From NCBI GenBank assembly GCA_022824005.1, contig JAJEBG010000001.1:1-53392 (forward strand): a DNA stretch of 53,392 nucleotides, given 5' to 3'. Shown here in pieces: positions 36,504 through 45,491 of this stretch. The notes beneath the pieces were generated by a model, which had not been told where the DNA came from, ran no database searches, and saw only the letters and a program-made list of their open reading frames with translations. Made by a program: the position numbers and the translations under genes. This DNA comes from Paracoccaceae bacterium (GTDB lineage Bacteria; Pseudomonadota; Alphaproteobacteria; Rhodobacterales; Rhodobacteraceae). Position 1 is the first letter of the stretch. Every line of letters begins with the position of its first letter.

Positions 36504-37466
36504 ATGAAGACGGTTGGTTTTTGGCAAAGAATTTTGCGTTATGAGAAGCGATGGCTTTCTATTCTCGTGGCGACTGTTTCATTTGCCATTATCCAGACAA
36601 GCGCGAGTTTGGCGATGGCCGATGTGCGGCGAATCGCGGTCATGTCGGCCTATGCCCCTGAAATGACAATATTGCTCGAAGACTTGGAGAATTCGCAATC
36701 AAGTCAAATCAACGGTATCCAATTCAACACGGGCAATCTCTATGGCAAGGACGTCGTGCTCTTTATGAGTGGAATCAGCGTTGTTAATGCGGCGCTTTCT
36801 ACTCAGACTGCGCTTGACCATTTCGATATTGAACGCATTATTTATTCTGGTATCGCCGGTGGTGTGGATCCGGGATTGAGAATTGGTGATGTCATTATTG
36901 CCGACCAGTGGGGACAATATCTGGAGTCTCTGTTTGCTAGGAAGACTGACAACGGCTGGATGACAATGCCATTCTTTGAATACCCGTATTCAAATTTTGG
37001 GATGATTCATCCTCGTTCCGTCACGCTGCAGCGCGCCGGTGAGGAGAATATCGAAACGCGGTTTTGGTTTCCGGTGGACCCACTCGCCTTATCAGTGGCC
37101 CGTCAGGTGGTGACCGGAATTCAATTAGAAAAATGTGTATCGGAAACTCTTTGCTTGGACCATGAACCCAAAGTGGTTGTTGGCGGCGCCGGGGTTTCGG
37201 GCGGAGTCTTTGTCGACAACAAAGAGTTTCGAGAATATGTTTTCGAGACGTTTGCGGCGCGCGTTCTCGATATGGAGAGTGCCGCGGTGGCACATGTCGC
37301 TTACGTCAATCGAGTGCCATTTTTGGCGGTGCGAAGTCTATCAGATCTCGCTGGCGGCGAGATCGGTGAAAGCCAATTTGACACATTTTTCCAACTCGCG
37401 GCGGTGAATGCCAAGATCGTGTTGGAAAGACTTCTGCGTGGTTTGCCAGCACCTTCAGAGCAGTGA
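36504..37466 (+). CDS. Exported nucleoside phosphorylase/nucleosidase-like protein (MTAN superfamily)
   Basis: A 320-aa protein of the PNP/UDP phosphorylase superfamily with a hydrophobic N-terminal export signal. Residues ~20-40 (LSILVATVSFAIIQTSASLAMA) form the signal core ending before ADVRR; it is probably periplasmic or membrane-anchored. The catalytic fold is recognisable: VMSAYAPEMTILL, then YSGIAGGVDPGLRIGDVII, and LDMESAAVAHVAY with the ribose-binding Glu, followed by AVRSLSDLAGG. This most resembles 5'-methylthioadenosine/SAH nucleosidase-like proteins. It lies next to, but divergent from, mtnP. The ATG at 36504 has GGGAG seven bases upstream; 36498 is too close to it. The substrate is unknown. 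Confidence 0.85.
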   Translation: MKTVGFWQRILRYEKRWLSILVATVSFAIIQTSASLAMADVRRIAVMSAYAPEMTILLEDLENSQSSQINGIQFNTGNLYGKDVVLFMSGISVVNAALSTQTALDHFDIERIIYSGIAGGVDPGLRIGDVIIADQWGQYLESLFARKTDNGWMTMPFFEYPYSNFGMIHPRSVTLQRAGEENIETRFWFPVDPLALSVARQVVTGIQLEKCVSETLCLDHEPKVVVGGAGVSGGVFVDNKEFREYVFETFAARVLDMESAAVAHVAYVNRVPFLAVRSLSDLAGGEIGESQFDTFFQLAAVNAKIVLERLLRGLPAPSEQ

Positions 37467-37520
37467 CATCAAATCGTGGTGACGTCAAAAAATGAATGAT
37501 GAGACGTCAGCCGAGACCGC

Positions 37521-38123
37521 TCATTTAGCGGGGCGCATCATCGAAAATGAGTCATCGACCACACAATAGTCGAAATAGCCGAGGCGGCCCACTGGAGAAA
37601 AATGAAGGATATCGAAGAATCCGTCTTTGATACAGTCATCACGAAGGTGAACACCTGTGACCTCGCCAAACACCACCAAGTTACTTTCCCCTTTGAGTTC
37701 AACGATCTCGGTGACGCGACATTCTAGATTGGCGGGAGCATCGGCGACTCTGAGGCAGGGAATCGTTTGACATTCACAACTCTTAACGGCGGCCAATTCA
37801 AACTCATTGGTTTGACTCTCGTATGTGCCCGATGTTTGATTCATTTGATCAAGCATCGCCTGTTCGACGACATTGACGCAAAAGACTCCGGTTTGCTGAA
37901 TGTTGGTCGTACTGTCTTTGCCAAATGACGAATCAGACCTGCTTCCGGTCGATGCAAACATGACTTGTGGAGGTTGATAGGCGACAGCGTTGAAGAAGGA
38001 GTAGGGGGCCAAATTGTCACCGCTCTTTCCTCGAGATGAGACCCAGCCGATGGGACGGGGAGTCACAATGGCGTTAAAAGGATTATGGGCGAGGCCGTGG
38101 CCGTCTGAAGGCTGATAAAACAT
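37521..38123 (-). CDS. Flavin reductase-like FMN-binding protein (flavoredoxin family)
   Basis: A 200-aa FMN-binding split-barrel protein of the flavin reductase-like domain family. The opening NAIVTPRPIGWVSSRGKSGDNLAPYSFFN is diagnostic of this group, followed by DSSFGKDSTTNIQQTGVFCVNV. Such proteins reduce flavin for partner monooxygenases or act as flavoredoxins; no partner is in the neighbourhood. It is divergent from the acetyltransferase gene, with 52 bases between them. Confidence 0.87.
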   Translation of the reverse strand: MFYQPSDGHGLAHNPFNAIVTPRPIGWVSSRGKSGDNLAPYSFFNAVAYQPPQVMFASTGSRSDSSFGKDSTTNIQQTGVFCVNVVEQAMLDQMNQTSGTYESQTNEFELAAVKSCECQTIPCLRVADAPANLECRVTEIVELKGESNLVVFGEVTGVHLRDDCIKDGFFDILHFSPVGRLGYFDYCVVDDSFSMMRPAK

Positions 38124-38175
38124 CTGTTGAAAGGATGTCCGATGGCTTATGTGATTCTCTCAAATAAGGTGAATA

Positions 38176-38682
38176 ATGTTTCGGCTTCAACCTGAAAGTT
38201 TGGAAGATGCGCCTGAAGTGGAAGGGTTGTTGGACAATGCTTTTGGAACGGGTCGCTTTTCTCTCTCCTCATATCGTCTGCGCGACGCCGTGCCGCCTAT
38301 TCATGAATTGTCGCTTGTTGCAAGGGACGAGTTCGGAGCTCTATGCGGGACAATCCGCTTTTGGCCCATCAATGTCGGGAAACAACCCGCTCTTCTTCTA
38401 GGCCCGATTGCGGTCCATCCCACTCGGCAGGGCGAAGGTCTCGGCGCGATGTTGATGGGGGCCGGCGTGGAGAAAGCCAAAAGGCGGGGCTGGGAGCATA
38501 TTTTGCTCGTTGGTGACGAATCTTATTACCGACAGTTTGGATTTTCGCGTGCTGTTGGGGTTGTGTTTCCGCCGCCCACCAACGCTCGACGCGTTCTTCT
38601 GTTACAAAACGACAAGGTTGGGGAATTGTCAGGACAGGTGTCGAAATGGCGGAAGCCCGTCAGGGGCCGAGCTCCGCAATGA
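38176..38682 (+). CDS. GNAT acetyltransferase (YhbS-like)
   Basis: A 168-aa GNAT N-acetyltransferase. The central acetyl-CoA-binding motif is LGPIAVHPTRQGEGLGAMLM and the C-terminal half has HILLVGDESYYRQFGFSRA, typical of the YhbS/predicted N-acetyltransferase subgroup. The substrate is unknown. Its 3' end overlaps the 3' end of the convergent ptsP gene by 23 bases. Confidence 0.87.
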   Translation: MFRLQPESLEDAPEVEGLLDNAFGTGRFSLSSYRLRDAVPPIHELSLVARDEFGALCGTIRFWPINVGKQPALLLGPIAVHPTRQGEGLGAMLMGAGVEKAKRRGWEHILLVGDESYYRQFGFSRAVGVVFPPPTNARRVLLLQNDKVGELSGQVSKWRKPVRGRAPQ

Positions 38683-40888
38683 TGGCGTCTCGTAGATTGG
38701 TGACTGAACTTCTCTGTGCGAGGTCAATGGCATGACGAATTTTCGCCAATTCAATTTGACGAATTTGATGCTTAACTCGTCCGATTGACGCCGCCCGCAT
38801 AGAGAGTTTTCGAAGACCAATCGCGGCTAAACAGAGGGCATCAATCGGACGGGCCGCCGCCTCACCGCAATAACTGAGGGGAGTCTTGGATTTCTGGCAT
38901 CGATCAACGACATGCTGAACGAATCGCATATAACTGGTGTTGAGGGTTGGGTAGCGACGGCGCACGCGTTCATTTTGCCGGTCGGCGGCGAAGAAATATT
39001 GTTTCAGGTCATTCCCGCCAATTGAGATAAAATCAACGTCGTCAAAAAATCGGTCTGGGGCAAAGGCGAGGGACGGCGTTTCGAGCATAGCCCCAATTTG
39101 GACGGACGCCGGCACATCTCTCTTCTCTTTTTCGCTATCTATAACTCGCAAAAAAATCTCTTTGGCCTCTTCAAATTCTTCCGCCTCAGCGACGAGTGGA
39201 AACATGACCGATAAAGGCCGCTTGCCCGCTCCCCTGATGAGGGCTTGCAATTGCATTTTCAAAATATATTGCCTATCGAGGCCAATCCTTATGGCTCGCC
39301 AGCCCAAGGCAGGGTTAGGCTCCTCCTCACGTTTTATATATGAGACCAGTTTGTCGGAACCAATATCTAAAGTTCTGAAGCAAACAGGCCGATTGCCCGC
39401 CGAGTCCAATACGAGTGAATATTGAGCCGCGAGTTCAGAGCGGCTTGGCATTCGATTGGCGGCCAAAAATCGCAGTTCGGTACGAAACAATCCAACCCCT
39501 TCTGCGCCCGAAGATTCAATACTAGGAAGATTGGATAGCAGGCCGGCATTCATAAACAATTGGATTGTCACGTCATCACGTGAGGTGGCGGGCAGATGAC
39601 AGAGCTTTTGATAGCGTATCTGCTGTTCATGGCGAACGTCAATCTTGCTTCGCACCGCCGCCGTGACGTCTTCGTCGGGCCGCAAGTAGAGAGTACCGGC
39701 TTCACCGTCAATGAGAATAGCGTCACCATTTAAGGCTTCACTCAGAATCCCGTCGACTTGGACGAGAAGGGGAATCCCTTTGGCGCGTGCGATGATGGTC
39801 GCATGTGAGCCGATTGACCCTTCCTCAAGCACAATCCCTTTCAATTTGTTGCCATATTCAAGCAACTCGCCGGGACCGATCTGCCGGGCGATAAGGACGG
39901 GATTTTCGGGGATATCAGCATGTGTCAATTGCGTAAGCCCCATCAAGGTTCTGAGGAGGCGATTGGACAAATCATCAAGATCGTGCAGTCGATCACGGAG
40001 ATACGGTTCGGCTCGGTTCATCCGAGTTCGTGTGTCGGACTGTTCCTTCTCAACCGAGGCTTCGGCACTGAGACCGTTGAGAATATTGGTTTCCATGCGC
40101 TGAACCCAGCCTCGTGAATTGGCAAACATACGATAGGTCTCGATGATTTCGCGTTGTTCTTTGGTCGCGTTGAGTCGGGCCGTGGCCGCCATTTCGTCAA
40201 CTTGACCACGCAGAGTGTCAATGGAGGCCCGAAGTCGTTCAATTTCGAATTGCGGATCATCGGCGATTGGATTGGTCACAACGACCCGCGACTCATGCAG
40301 GAGGACATGTCCCTCAGCCACACCTTCTTGTCCTACCTTTCCATAAAATTGAGCCGACCGCGTGTGAGGGGCGGCGATGGCATGACGATCGCTGACAAAT
40401 TTTCCGAGTTCAGTCATGTCGGCGAGCGCGGTCGCGACAATCTTCAATGTACCAACTTCATCGTCTGAAAATTTGCGTGACTCTCGGCTTTGCACAACCA
40501 AGACACCGAGTGGTGTGCCGCGCTGCATAATCGGAAGGCCAAGAAATGACACAAATTTTTCTTCTCCGGTTTCTGGCATATACCGAAAACCCTGTTCAGC
40601 CGGTGCGTTGGCGGTGTTGATGGGGTTAAGTTCTTTGGCAATGCGACCCACCAAGCCCTCACCCAAACGCAATCGAGTCAAATGGACCGCATCCGCTTTC
40701 AGACCTTTGGTTGCCGAAAGCTCTAACGTATCAGCGCTGCGCAGAAGATAGATGGAACAGACATCCGTTTGCAGAATGTTGGTGATCCGGTCGGTAATGC
40801 GATCAAGACGAGATTGTCCGTCGTCGACATCTTCAAGGATCTCAAGCAATCCATGCAAGAGGGCGCGGGATTTGTTGGCCTCTTTCAT
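38660..40888 (-). CDS. ptsP: Phosphoenolpyruvate-protein phosphotransferase PtsP (EI-Ntr)
   Basis: First enzyme of the nitrogen phosphotransferase system; it takes phosphate from PEP and passes it to NPr for regulation, not sugar import. The 742-aa protein has an N-terminal GAF domain (about residues 15-150, LQTDVCSIYLL to LADMTELGKF) and then the EI core. The phosphorylated His is in GSHATIIARAKGIP, and the PEP-binding barrel has GVGLFRTELRFL, FRTLDIGSDKL, SIGGNDLKQYF and SYCGEAAARP. I chose the ATG at 40888, four bases after the lysC stop; an ATG at 40921 would overlap lysC. lysC-ptsP adjacency is common in alphaproteobacteria. Confidence 0.95.
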   Translation of the reverse strand: MKEANKSRALLHGLLEILEDVDDGQSRLDRITDRITNILQTDVCSIYLLRSADTLELSATKGLKADAVHLTRLRLGEGLVGRIAKELNPINTANAPAEQGFRYMPETGEEKFVSFLGLPIMQRGTPLGVLVVQSRESRKFSDDEVGTLKIVATALADMTELGKFVSDRHAIAAPHTRSAQFYGKVGQEGVAEGHVLLHESRVVVTNPIADDPQFEIERLRASIDTLRGQVDEMAATARLNATKEQREIIETYRMFANSRGWVQRMETNILNGLSAEASVEKEQSDTRTRMNRAEPYLRDRLHDLDDLSNRLLRTLMGLTQLTHADIPENPVLIARQIGPGELLEYGNKLKGIVLEEGSIGSHATIIARAKGIPLLVQVDGILSEALNGDAILIDGEAGTLYLRPDEDVTAAVRSKIDVRHEQQIRYQKLCHLPATSRDDVTIQLFMNAGLLSNLPSIESSGAEGVGLFRTELRFLAANRMPSRSELAAQYSLVLDSAGNRPVCFRTLDIGSDKLVSYIKREEEPNPALGWRAIRIGLDRQYILKMQLQALIRGAGKRPLSVMFPLVAEAEEFEEAKEIFLRVIDSEKEKRDVPASVQIGAMLETPSLAFAPDRFFDDVDFISIGGNDLKQYFFAADRQNERVRRRYPTLNTSYMRFVQHVVDRCQKSKTPLSYCGEAAARPIDALCLAAIGLRKLSMRAASIGRVKHQIRQIELAKIRHAIDLAQRSSVTNLRDAIIAELGP

Positions 40889-40892
40889 CGAT

Positions 40893-42119
40893 TTATCCGT
40901 GGTGCAAATCGAAGGCGTCATGAAGAGCTTGGACGCCAAGTTCCATAAATTTTCGTTCAACCAAGACAGAAATTTTAATTTCTGAAGTCGCAATCACCTT
41001 AATATTGATGCCATAATCGGCGAGCGCTTGAAACATTTTTGCCGCTACACCGGACTGCGAGCGCATACCAATCCCAACCACCGACAGTTTGCAGACTTCA
41101 GTGTCAAATACCAGCGAGTCAAAATTGACGTCTTGCCCCTTCTCCAATTCGCGTAGTTTTTTTTCGGCCCGTTTGATTTGGTTCACGGGACACGAAAATG
41201 TGAGATCGGTACGACCACTCGCCGAAATATTCTGCACGATCATATCGACAGTGACTGAGGCCTCTGAAAGTGTACCAAAGATGGCGGCCGCGATTCCCGG
41301 CCGATCGGCCACCGAAAGCAGTGTGACTTTCGCCTCATCGCGAGAATGTGCCACTCCTGAGACAGCCTTGTTTTCCATGATTTCCTCCTCGTCGCATACA
41401 AGGGTTCCGTTTGTTTCGTTGAAACTTGATCGCACCCGCAACCGAACTTTGTGGCGCATCGCCAATTCAACAGATCGGGTTTGTAACACTTTGGCGCCGA
41501 GCGAGGACAATTCAAGCATTTCTTCATAAGTGACCCGGTCTAGTTTGCGTGCTTTTGTCACGAGTCTTGGGTCAGCTGTAAAAACGCCATCGACATCGGT
41601 GAAGATATCACATCTTTTGGCACCGAAGGCGGCCGCTAGAGCCACAGCAGAGGTGTCCGAGCCGCCGCGTCCAAGGGTCGAGACTCGTTTATCTGATGTT
41701 ACGCCTTGAAACCCGGCCACCACCGCGACACGCATCCCTTCATTGAATTTGCTATTGATGGCATCGGTGCTGATATTCAAAATTTGCGCCGCGCCATGTA
41801 CAGCACTTGTCAAAATAGGAATTTGCCAGCCTTGCCAGCTGCGTGCCGGGACATTCGCCTCTTGAAGAGCGAGAGTGAGGAGCCCCGCTGAAACAATTTC
41901 ACCCGTGGCGACAACGGTGTCATATTCCCGGGCATCAAAGAAGGGTGAGATGGCCTCGACAGACGCATTTAGTTCGTTGGTCCGTCCCGCCATCGCCGAC
42001 ACCACGGCAATCACATCATGGCCGTTTTCAGTTTCAGCTTTGATGCGGGCGGCGGCATTTTTAATCCGATCGATATCCGCCACAGACGTTCCGCCAAATT
42101 TCATAATTAGCTGGGGCAT
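40893..42119 (-). CDS. lysC: Aspartate kinase
   Basis: Aspartokinase phosphorylates aspartate, the entry to lysine, methionine and threonine synthesis. The protein is about 408 aa. The kinase opening IMKFGGTSVADIDRI and the FTDVDGVFTADPRLV loop are clear, and two C-terminal ACT domains (about 265-408; LLSVADRPGIAAAIF and LSVVGIGMRSQSGVAAKMF) bind the feedback inhibitor. I use the ATG at 42119; a GTG at 42134 would add five residues. Feedback inhibition is inferred from the ACT domains. Confidence 0.95.
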   Translation of the reverse strand: MPQLIMKFGGTSVADIDRIKNAAARIKAETENGHDVIAVVSAMAGRTNELNASVEAISPFFDAREYDTVVATGEIVSAGLLTLALQEANVPARSWQGWQIPILTSAVHGAAQILNISTDAINSKFNEGMRVAVVAGFQGVTSDKRVSTLGRGGSDTSAVALAAAFGAKRCDIFTDVDGVFTADPRLVTKARKLDRVTYEEMLELSSLGAKVLQTRSVELAMRHKVRLRVRSSFNETNGTLVCDEEEIMENKAVSGVAHSRDEAKVTLLSVADRPGIAAAIFGTLSEASVTVDMIVQNISASGRTDLTFSCPVNQIKRAEKKLRELEKGQDVNFDSLVFDTEVCKLSVVGIGMRSQSGVAAKMFQALADYGINIKVIATSEIKISVLVERKFMELGVQALHDAFDLHHG

Positions 42120-42224
42120 GGGGAGAGCGCTCACTCAAATTCTGGCTGAAGTCGAGATGTAGGTATCAAAGTCTTTTGTCAATCGCACTGAATGTCGTTG
42201 AATTGATTTCTAGTGGAAAACGCG

Positions 42225-42671
42225 TCAGTTTGCTTTTCGTTTATCAATCCAAGGAACGGGGGCCACAGGAATACCATCTTCAAGAAGTTCAATCGCGTCA
42301 TTGATACTGGCATCACCAATGACTGAACGTTTGGGGATTTCACCGGCATCCATGGCGCGAACTTCAGTGACAAAATTATCTCCAACATGGTCAAATGTTT
42401 TGTCGATCAATTTTTGCAATTCTTGCCACTTCTGCATAGCTCGGGTTATCGGTATTGAGGGTGGGGGAGATTCTGATTTCTCCTCGGTGTCTTTGCGCCG
42501 CGTCGATAACGATTGAACTTGCGGCGTCATAATATTTTTTTTGACCTTGCTAGAGCCGCAGACAGGGCAAGACAACATGCCCGAAGCTTTGAGTTTTTCA
42601 AACGCCTCACTCGACATGAACCAACTATCAAAATTATGGTCGTGATTGCAACGAAGGGAGAATTTAATCAT
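42225..42671 (-). CDS. DUF1178 family protein with zinc-ribbon-like Cys
   Basis: A 148-aa protein matching the DUF1178 family: MIKFSLRCNHDHNFDSWF at the N terminus, then LSCPVCGSSKVKKNIMTPQV, giving a Cys-His/CPVC set that could bind zinc. The C-terminal half is helical and charged, ending GIPVAPVPW, which is a family hallmark. Function is unknown. The frame is open upstream to 42779, but family members begin at this ATG. It lies between lysC and the NUDIX gene on the same strand. Confidence 0.85.
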   Translation of the reverse strand: MIKFSLRCNHDHNFDSWFMSSEAFEKLKASGMLSCPVCGSSKVKKNIMTPQVQSLSTRRKDTEEKSESPPPSIPITRAMQKWQELQKLIDKTFDHVGDNFVTEVRAMDAGEIPKRSVIGDASINDAIELLEDGIPVAPVPWIDKRKAN

Positions 42672-42797
42672 GGCAATAATGTAATGCCGAAGAGGGATTG
42701 ATTTCAAGCCGTCAATTGTCTCGGTTGAATCCAATGAGTTTGTCCACACTCTTCTCCAAACGGGTCGATGAGATGACACTCATCATTGGAAGAGGAT

Positions 42798-43286
42798 TCA
42801 TGAGGCGCGCATGAAGGCAAGCTTGTTTGGATTGAAGTTTCGCAATATCGGTTTGAGCGCCGGGTCACTGACCTTTTTGGCCGCTTTTGATGGGCTTAAC
42901 CAAGCTAATTTCCTCTCCCCAAGTTCAGGAAATTTCTTTTTCAGACTGTTGACCTTGACAGGATAGACCGCCACAATACAAGGAACCTTGTCTTTACTTT
43001 GTGTCCGCTTTTGGTAGGAAAAATGCCCTATGCACTGCTCAAAAGATATCCCCTTTACGCCGGCTTCCTCATAGGCTTCGCGAAGGGCTGACTGCCCAGG
43101 GGTTTTTCCGTTGATGGGCCAACCCTTTGGAATGACCCAACGGCCGGTTCGACGGCTGCTCACCAAAAGAATCTGTGGCTCTTTATCTTTCTTGCACAAT
43201 TTGAAACAGAGCGCCGCGAATTGCGCCCGCGCTTCGCCCTTCTTAAGACCGACTGATAGCCTCATCTGCTTTTTTTGGTCGCCCAC
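42798..43286 (-). CDS. NUDIX hydrolase with variant Nudix box
   Basis: A 162-aa hydrolase of nucleoside-diphosphate-linked compounds. The Nudix box is present as GWPINGKTPGQSALREAYEEAGV. The REAYEEAGV part is canonical, but the first acidic position (G-x5-E) is Lys. The RWVIPKGWPINGK pattern resembles a common alphaproteobacterial subgroup, some annotated as diphosphoinositol-polyphosphate-like, whose substrate is not settled. The start is a GTG at 43286 with a poor ribosome site; an ATG at 43265 is possible. Upstream lies the large gap before the C1 operon. Confidence 0.83.
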   Translation of the reverse strand: MGDQKKQMRLSVGLKKGEARAQFAALCFKLCKKDKEPQILLVSSRRTGRWVIPKGWPINGKTPGQSALREAYEEAGVKGISFEQCIGHFSYQKRTQSKDKVPCIVAVYPVKVNSLKKKFPELGERKLAWLSPSKAAKKVSDPALKPILRNFNPNKLAFMRAS

Positions 43287-43739
43287 CCTCTGAACACCTG
43301 ATTATTGATTGTTCTTAACCCAATTATACACGATGTTGAGAGGTCAGTCAACTAAGTCCATTGAGGCCGAGAAGACGGGGCACGGGTCAATCAACTCCGA
43401 CTCTTGCGAATGCTCATTACTGACAAATGTATCGCTTATTGATCTCTCGATTCCATTGTTGAAGGCTTTTCCTTGTCTATGGTAAAAGGCAACTCACCGA
43501 TGAGCCACGCTCAGCGGCGATTTGAGGAAGGGGAGCGGTTGGGTCTCAGTGACGTGGTATCAATCCAAAAACATGATGATTTGTAAGTGGACTCGGCTAT
43601 GATTGTCTCTTCAAGAATTCGAGCGGAAGTTCCCGATATCGACGGGCCATCACTCAATTGGTTGGTGAGAGCCATTGAGGGAGTATTCGTCACATCATCG
43701 TTATGACAACAAAATTAGAAAGATAGGTATGTCTAAAAG
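43287..43739. other. Intergenic region upstream of C1 operon
   Basis: These 453 bases lie between divergent genes (NUDIX and the lyase). They must hold the promoter of the 43740-52857 group. I cannot pick a convincing -35/-10 pair, see no riboswitch fold I recognise, and find no intact coding frame. A GTCACATCATCGTTATGAC imperfect palindrome near 43688 is the only operator-like feature. Confidence 0.35.
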
Positions 43740-45473
43740 ATGGTTGTAGATTCAAAAACGGCACATGACACTCTGGCACAGAAGAGTGCCAATCAAAATG
43801 TGATCTCGGGGGGCCGATTGGTGGCCAAGGCGCTTAAAAGCGAGGGTGTGGATACTGTCTTCACTCTATGTGGTGGGCACATCATCGATATTTACGACGG
43901 CTGCATTGATGAAGGCATCAAGATCGTTGACGTTCGCCATGAACAGACAGCGGCGCACGCGGCCGATGGTTATGCCCGCCAGACAGGACGACTAGGTTGT
44001 GTGGTGACCACGGCCGGTCCCGGCTGCACCAATGCCGTGACGGGCGTGGCGACGGCTTTTCGTTCAGAGAGTCCCATTTTGCATATTGGGGGTCAATCGT
44101 CGTTGACTCAACATAAAATGGGTTCACTACAGGATTTGCCTCATGTCGAAATGATGGCACCAATTACCAAATTCGCCTCAGGCGTTTTCTCAACGGCGCG
44201 TATTGCCGATATGATTTCTATGGCGGCAAGGGAATGTTTTGCGGGCGCCTACGGGCCAAGCTATCTCGAGATTCCACGGGATATTTTGGATGCTGAAATT
44301 GCCATTGAAGAGGCAAGAATCCCTGAAATGGGGTGTTATCGTTCATCACCTCGACATATCGGAGATGTCAACGATATTGAAAAACTGGCTCATTTGTTGG
44401 TGAACGCGGAGCGCCCCGCGGTGCTATTCGGCCAACAAGTCTGGGCTTCCCGCTCACATCAGGACTGCATTGATTTTGTCCGCGAATTGGACATCCCGGC
44501 CTATATGAATGGGGCGGCTCGCGGCATGATGCGGCAAGACGACCCATTTCATTTTGATCGCACCCGTTCTGATGCATTCCGCGATGCCGACGTGATCTTG
44601 ATTGTCGGCACACCGTTCGATTTCCGCATGGGCTATGGCAAACGCATTGTCGCACCGACATTGGCGCAGATTGATCTTGATTACCGAACAGTGGGTAAGA
44701 ATCGTGATATCACCGTCGGATTGAGCGGTCATCCGGGAGCCATTCTGGCCAACGTGGCCGCGGCGGCCTCGGGACAAGAGAAAAAAGGCCAACGCCAAAA
44801 GCGCCGCCAGTGGATGGCCCATCTCCGTCAGATAGAAGAGCAAAAACTTGAAAAATTGATGCCATTATTTACCTCTGATCAGTCACCAATCCATCCTTAT
44901 CGCCTCGCTTGGGAAATCAATGAATTTCTTGACGAGGACACGATTTTTGTGGGAGATGGGGGAGATGTTGTCACCATTTCAGCGCAAGCTGTCCGGCCCC
45001 GGGCCCCCGGTCAATGGATGGATCCAGGCGCACTTGGCAGTCTTGGCGTTGGCACAGGTTTTGCGATGGCGGCCAAACTGGTAAATCCAGAGAAAGAAGT
45101 GGTCTGTTTGTACGGTGATGGCTCTTTTGGAATGACCGCTTTCGATATGGAGACGGCGCAAAGATTTGGTGCCCCTTATCTCGCGGTGATCGGCAATAAT
45201 TCGGCGATGAACCAGATTCGATTCGGTCAAATGGCCAAATATGGCAAGAATCGCGGCGATATCGGGAATAAACTTGGGGATGTCGAGTTTGGGAAATTTG
45301 CCGAGATGATTGGCGGCTATGGTGAGGAGGTCCGCGATCCCAATGAATTGCAAAAGGCTTTGCAAAGGGCTCGCAATTCCATCCGAGAGACAGGAAAATG
45401 TGCCGTGGTGAATGTCTGGATTGATCCCAACGAATATGCGCCGGGCACCAAGCGCCAAACGATGTACAAATGA
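43740..45473 (+). CDS. TPP-dependent 2-hydroxyacyl-CoA lyase / oxalyl-CoA decarboxylase family enzyme
   Basis: A 577-aa thiamine-pyrophosphate enzyme of the acetolactate-synthase superfamily. The cofactor-activating Glu68 is in VRHEQTAAHAADGYAR, and the Mg/TPP motif is GDGSFGM (459) with the closing NN at 486-487. In this superfamily the OXC/HACL group releases formyl-CoA. Here the segment GSLQDLPHVE (129-137) resembles the GAFQEFPQVE of human HACL1 as I recall it, whereas oxalyl-CoA decarboxylases have DYEE in this place. The C-terminal NEYAPGTKRQTMYK also differs from OXC. The downstream frc-like gene favours oxalate; the sequence favours a 2-hydroxyacyl-CoA. Both release formyl-CoA. The GTG-free ATG has AGATAGG about 12 bases upstream. 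Confidence 0.8.
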   Translation: MVVDSKTAHDTLAQKSANQNVISGGRLVAKALKSEGVDTVFTLCGGHIIDIYDGCIDEGIKIVDVRHEQTAAHAADGYARQTGRLGCVVTTAGPGCTNAVTGVATAFRSESPILHIGGQSSLTQHKMGSLQDLPHVEMMAPITKFASGVFSTARIADMISMAARECFAGAYGPSYLEIPRDILDAEIAIEEARIPEMGCYRSSPRHIGDVNDIEKLAHLLVNAERPAVLFGQQVWASRSHQDCIDFVRELDIPAYMNGAARGMMRQDDPFHFDRTRSDAFRDADVILIVGTPFDFRMGYGKRIVAPTLAQIDLDYRTVGKNRDITVGLSGHPGAILANVAAAASGQEKKGQRQKRRQWMAHLRQIEEQKLEKLMPLFTSDQSPIHPYRLAWEINEFLDEDTIFVGDGGDVVTISAQAVRPRAPGQWMDPGALGSLGVGTGFAMAAKLVNPEKEVVCLYGDGSFGMTAFDMETAQRFGAPYLAVIGNNSAMNQIRFGQMAKYGKNRGDIGNKLGDVEFGKFAEMIGGYGEEVRDPNELQKALQRARNSIRETGKCAVVNVWIDPNEYAPGTKRQTMYK

Positions 45474-45491
45474 TGCGAGGAGGGCGATGAG

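Noticed and set aside
43511-43693. Open frame upstream of the lyase gene
   Set aside because: Minus-strand frame without ribosome site or family signal; region looks regulatory.
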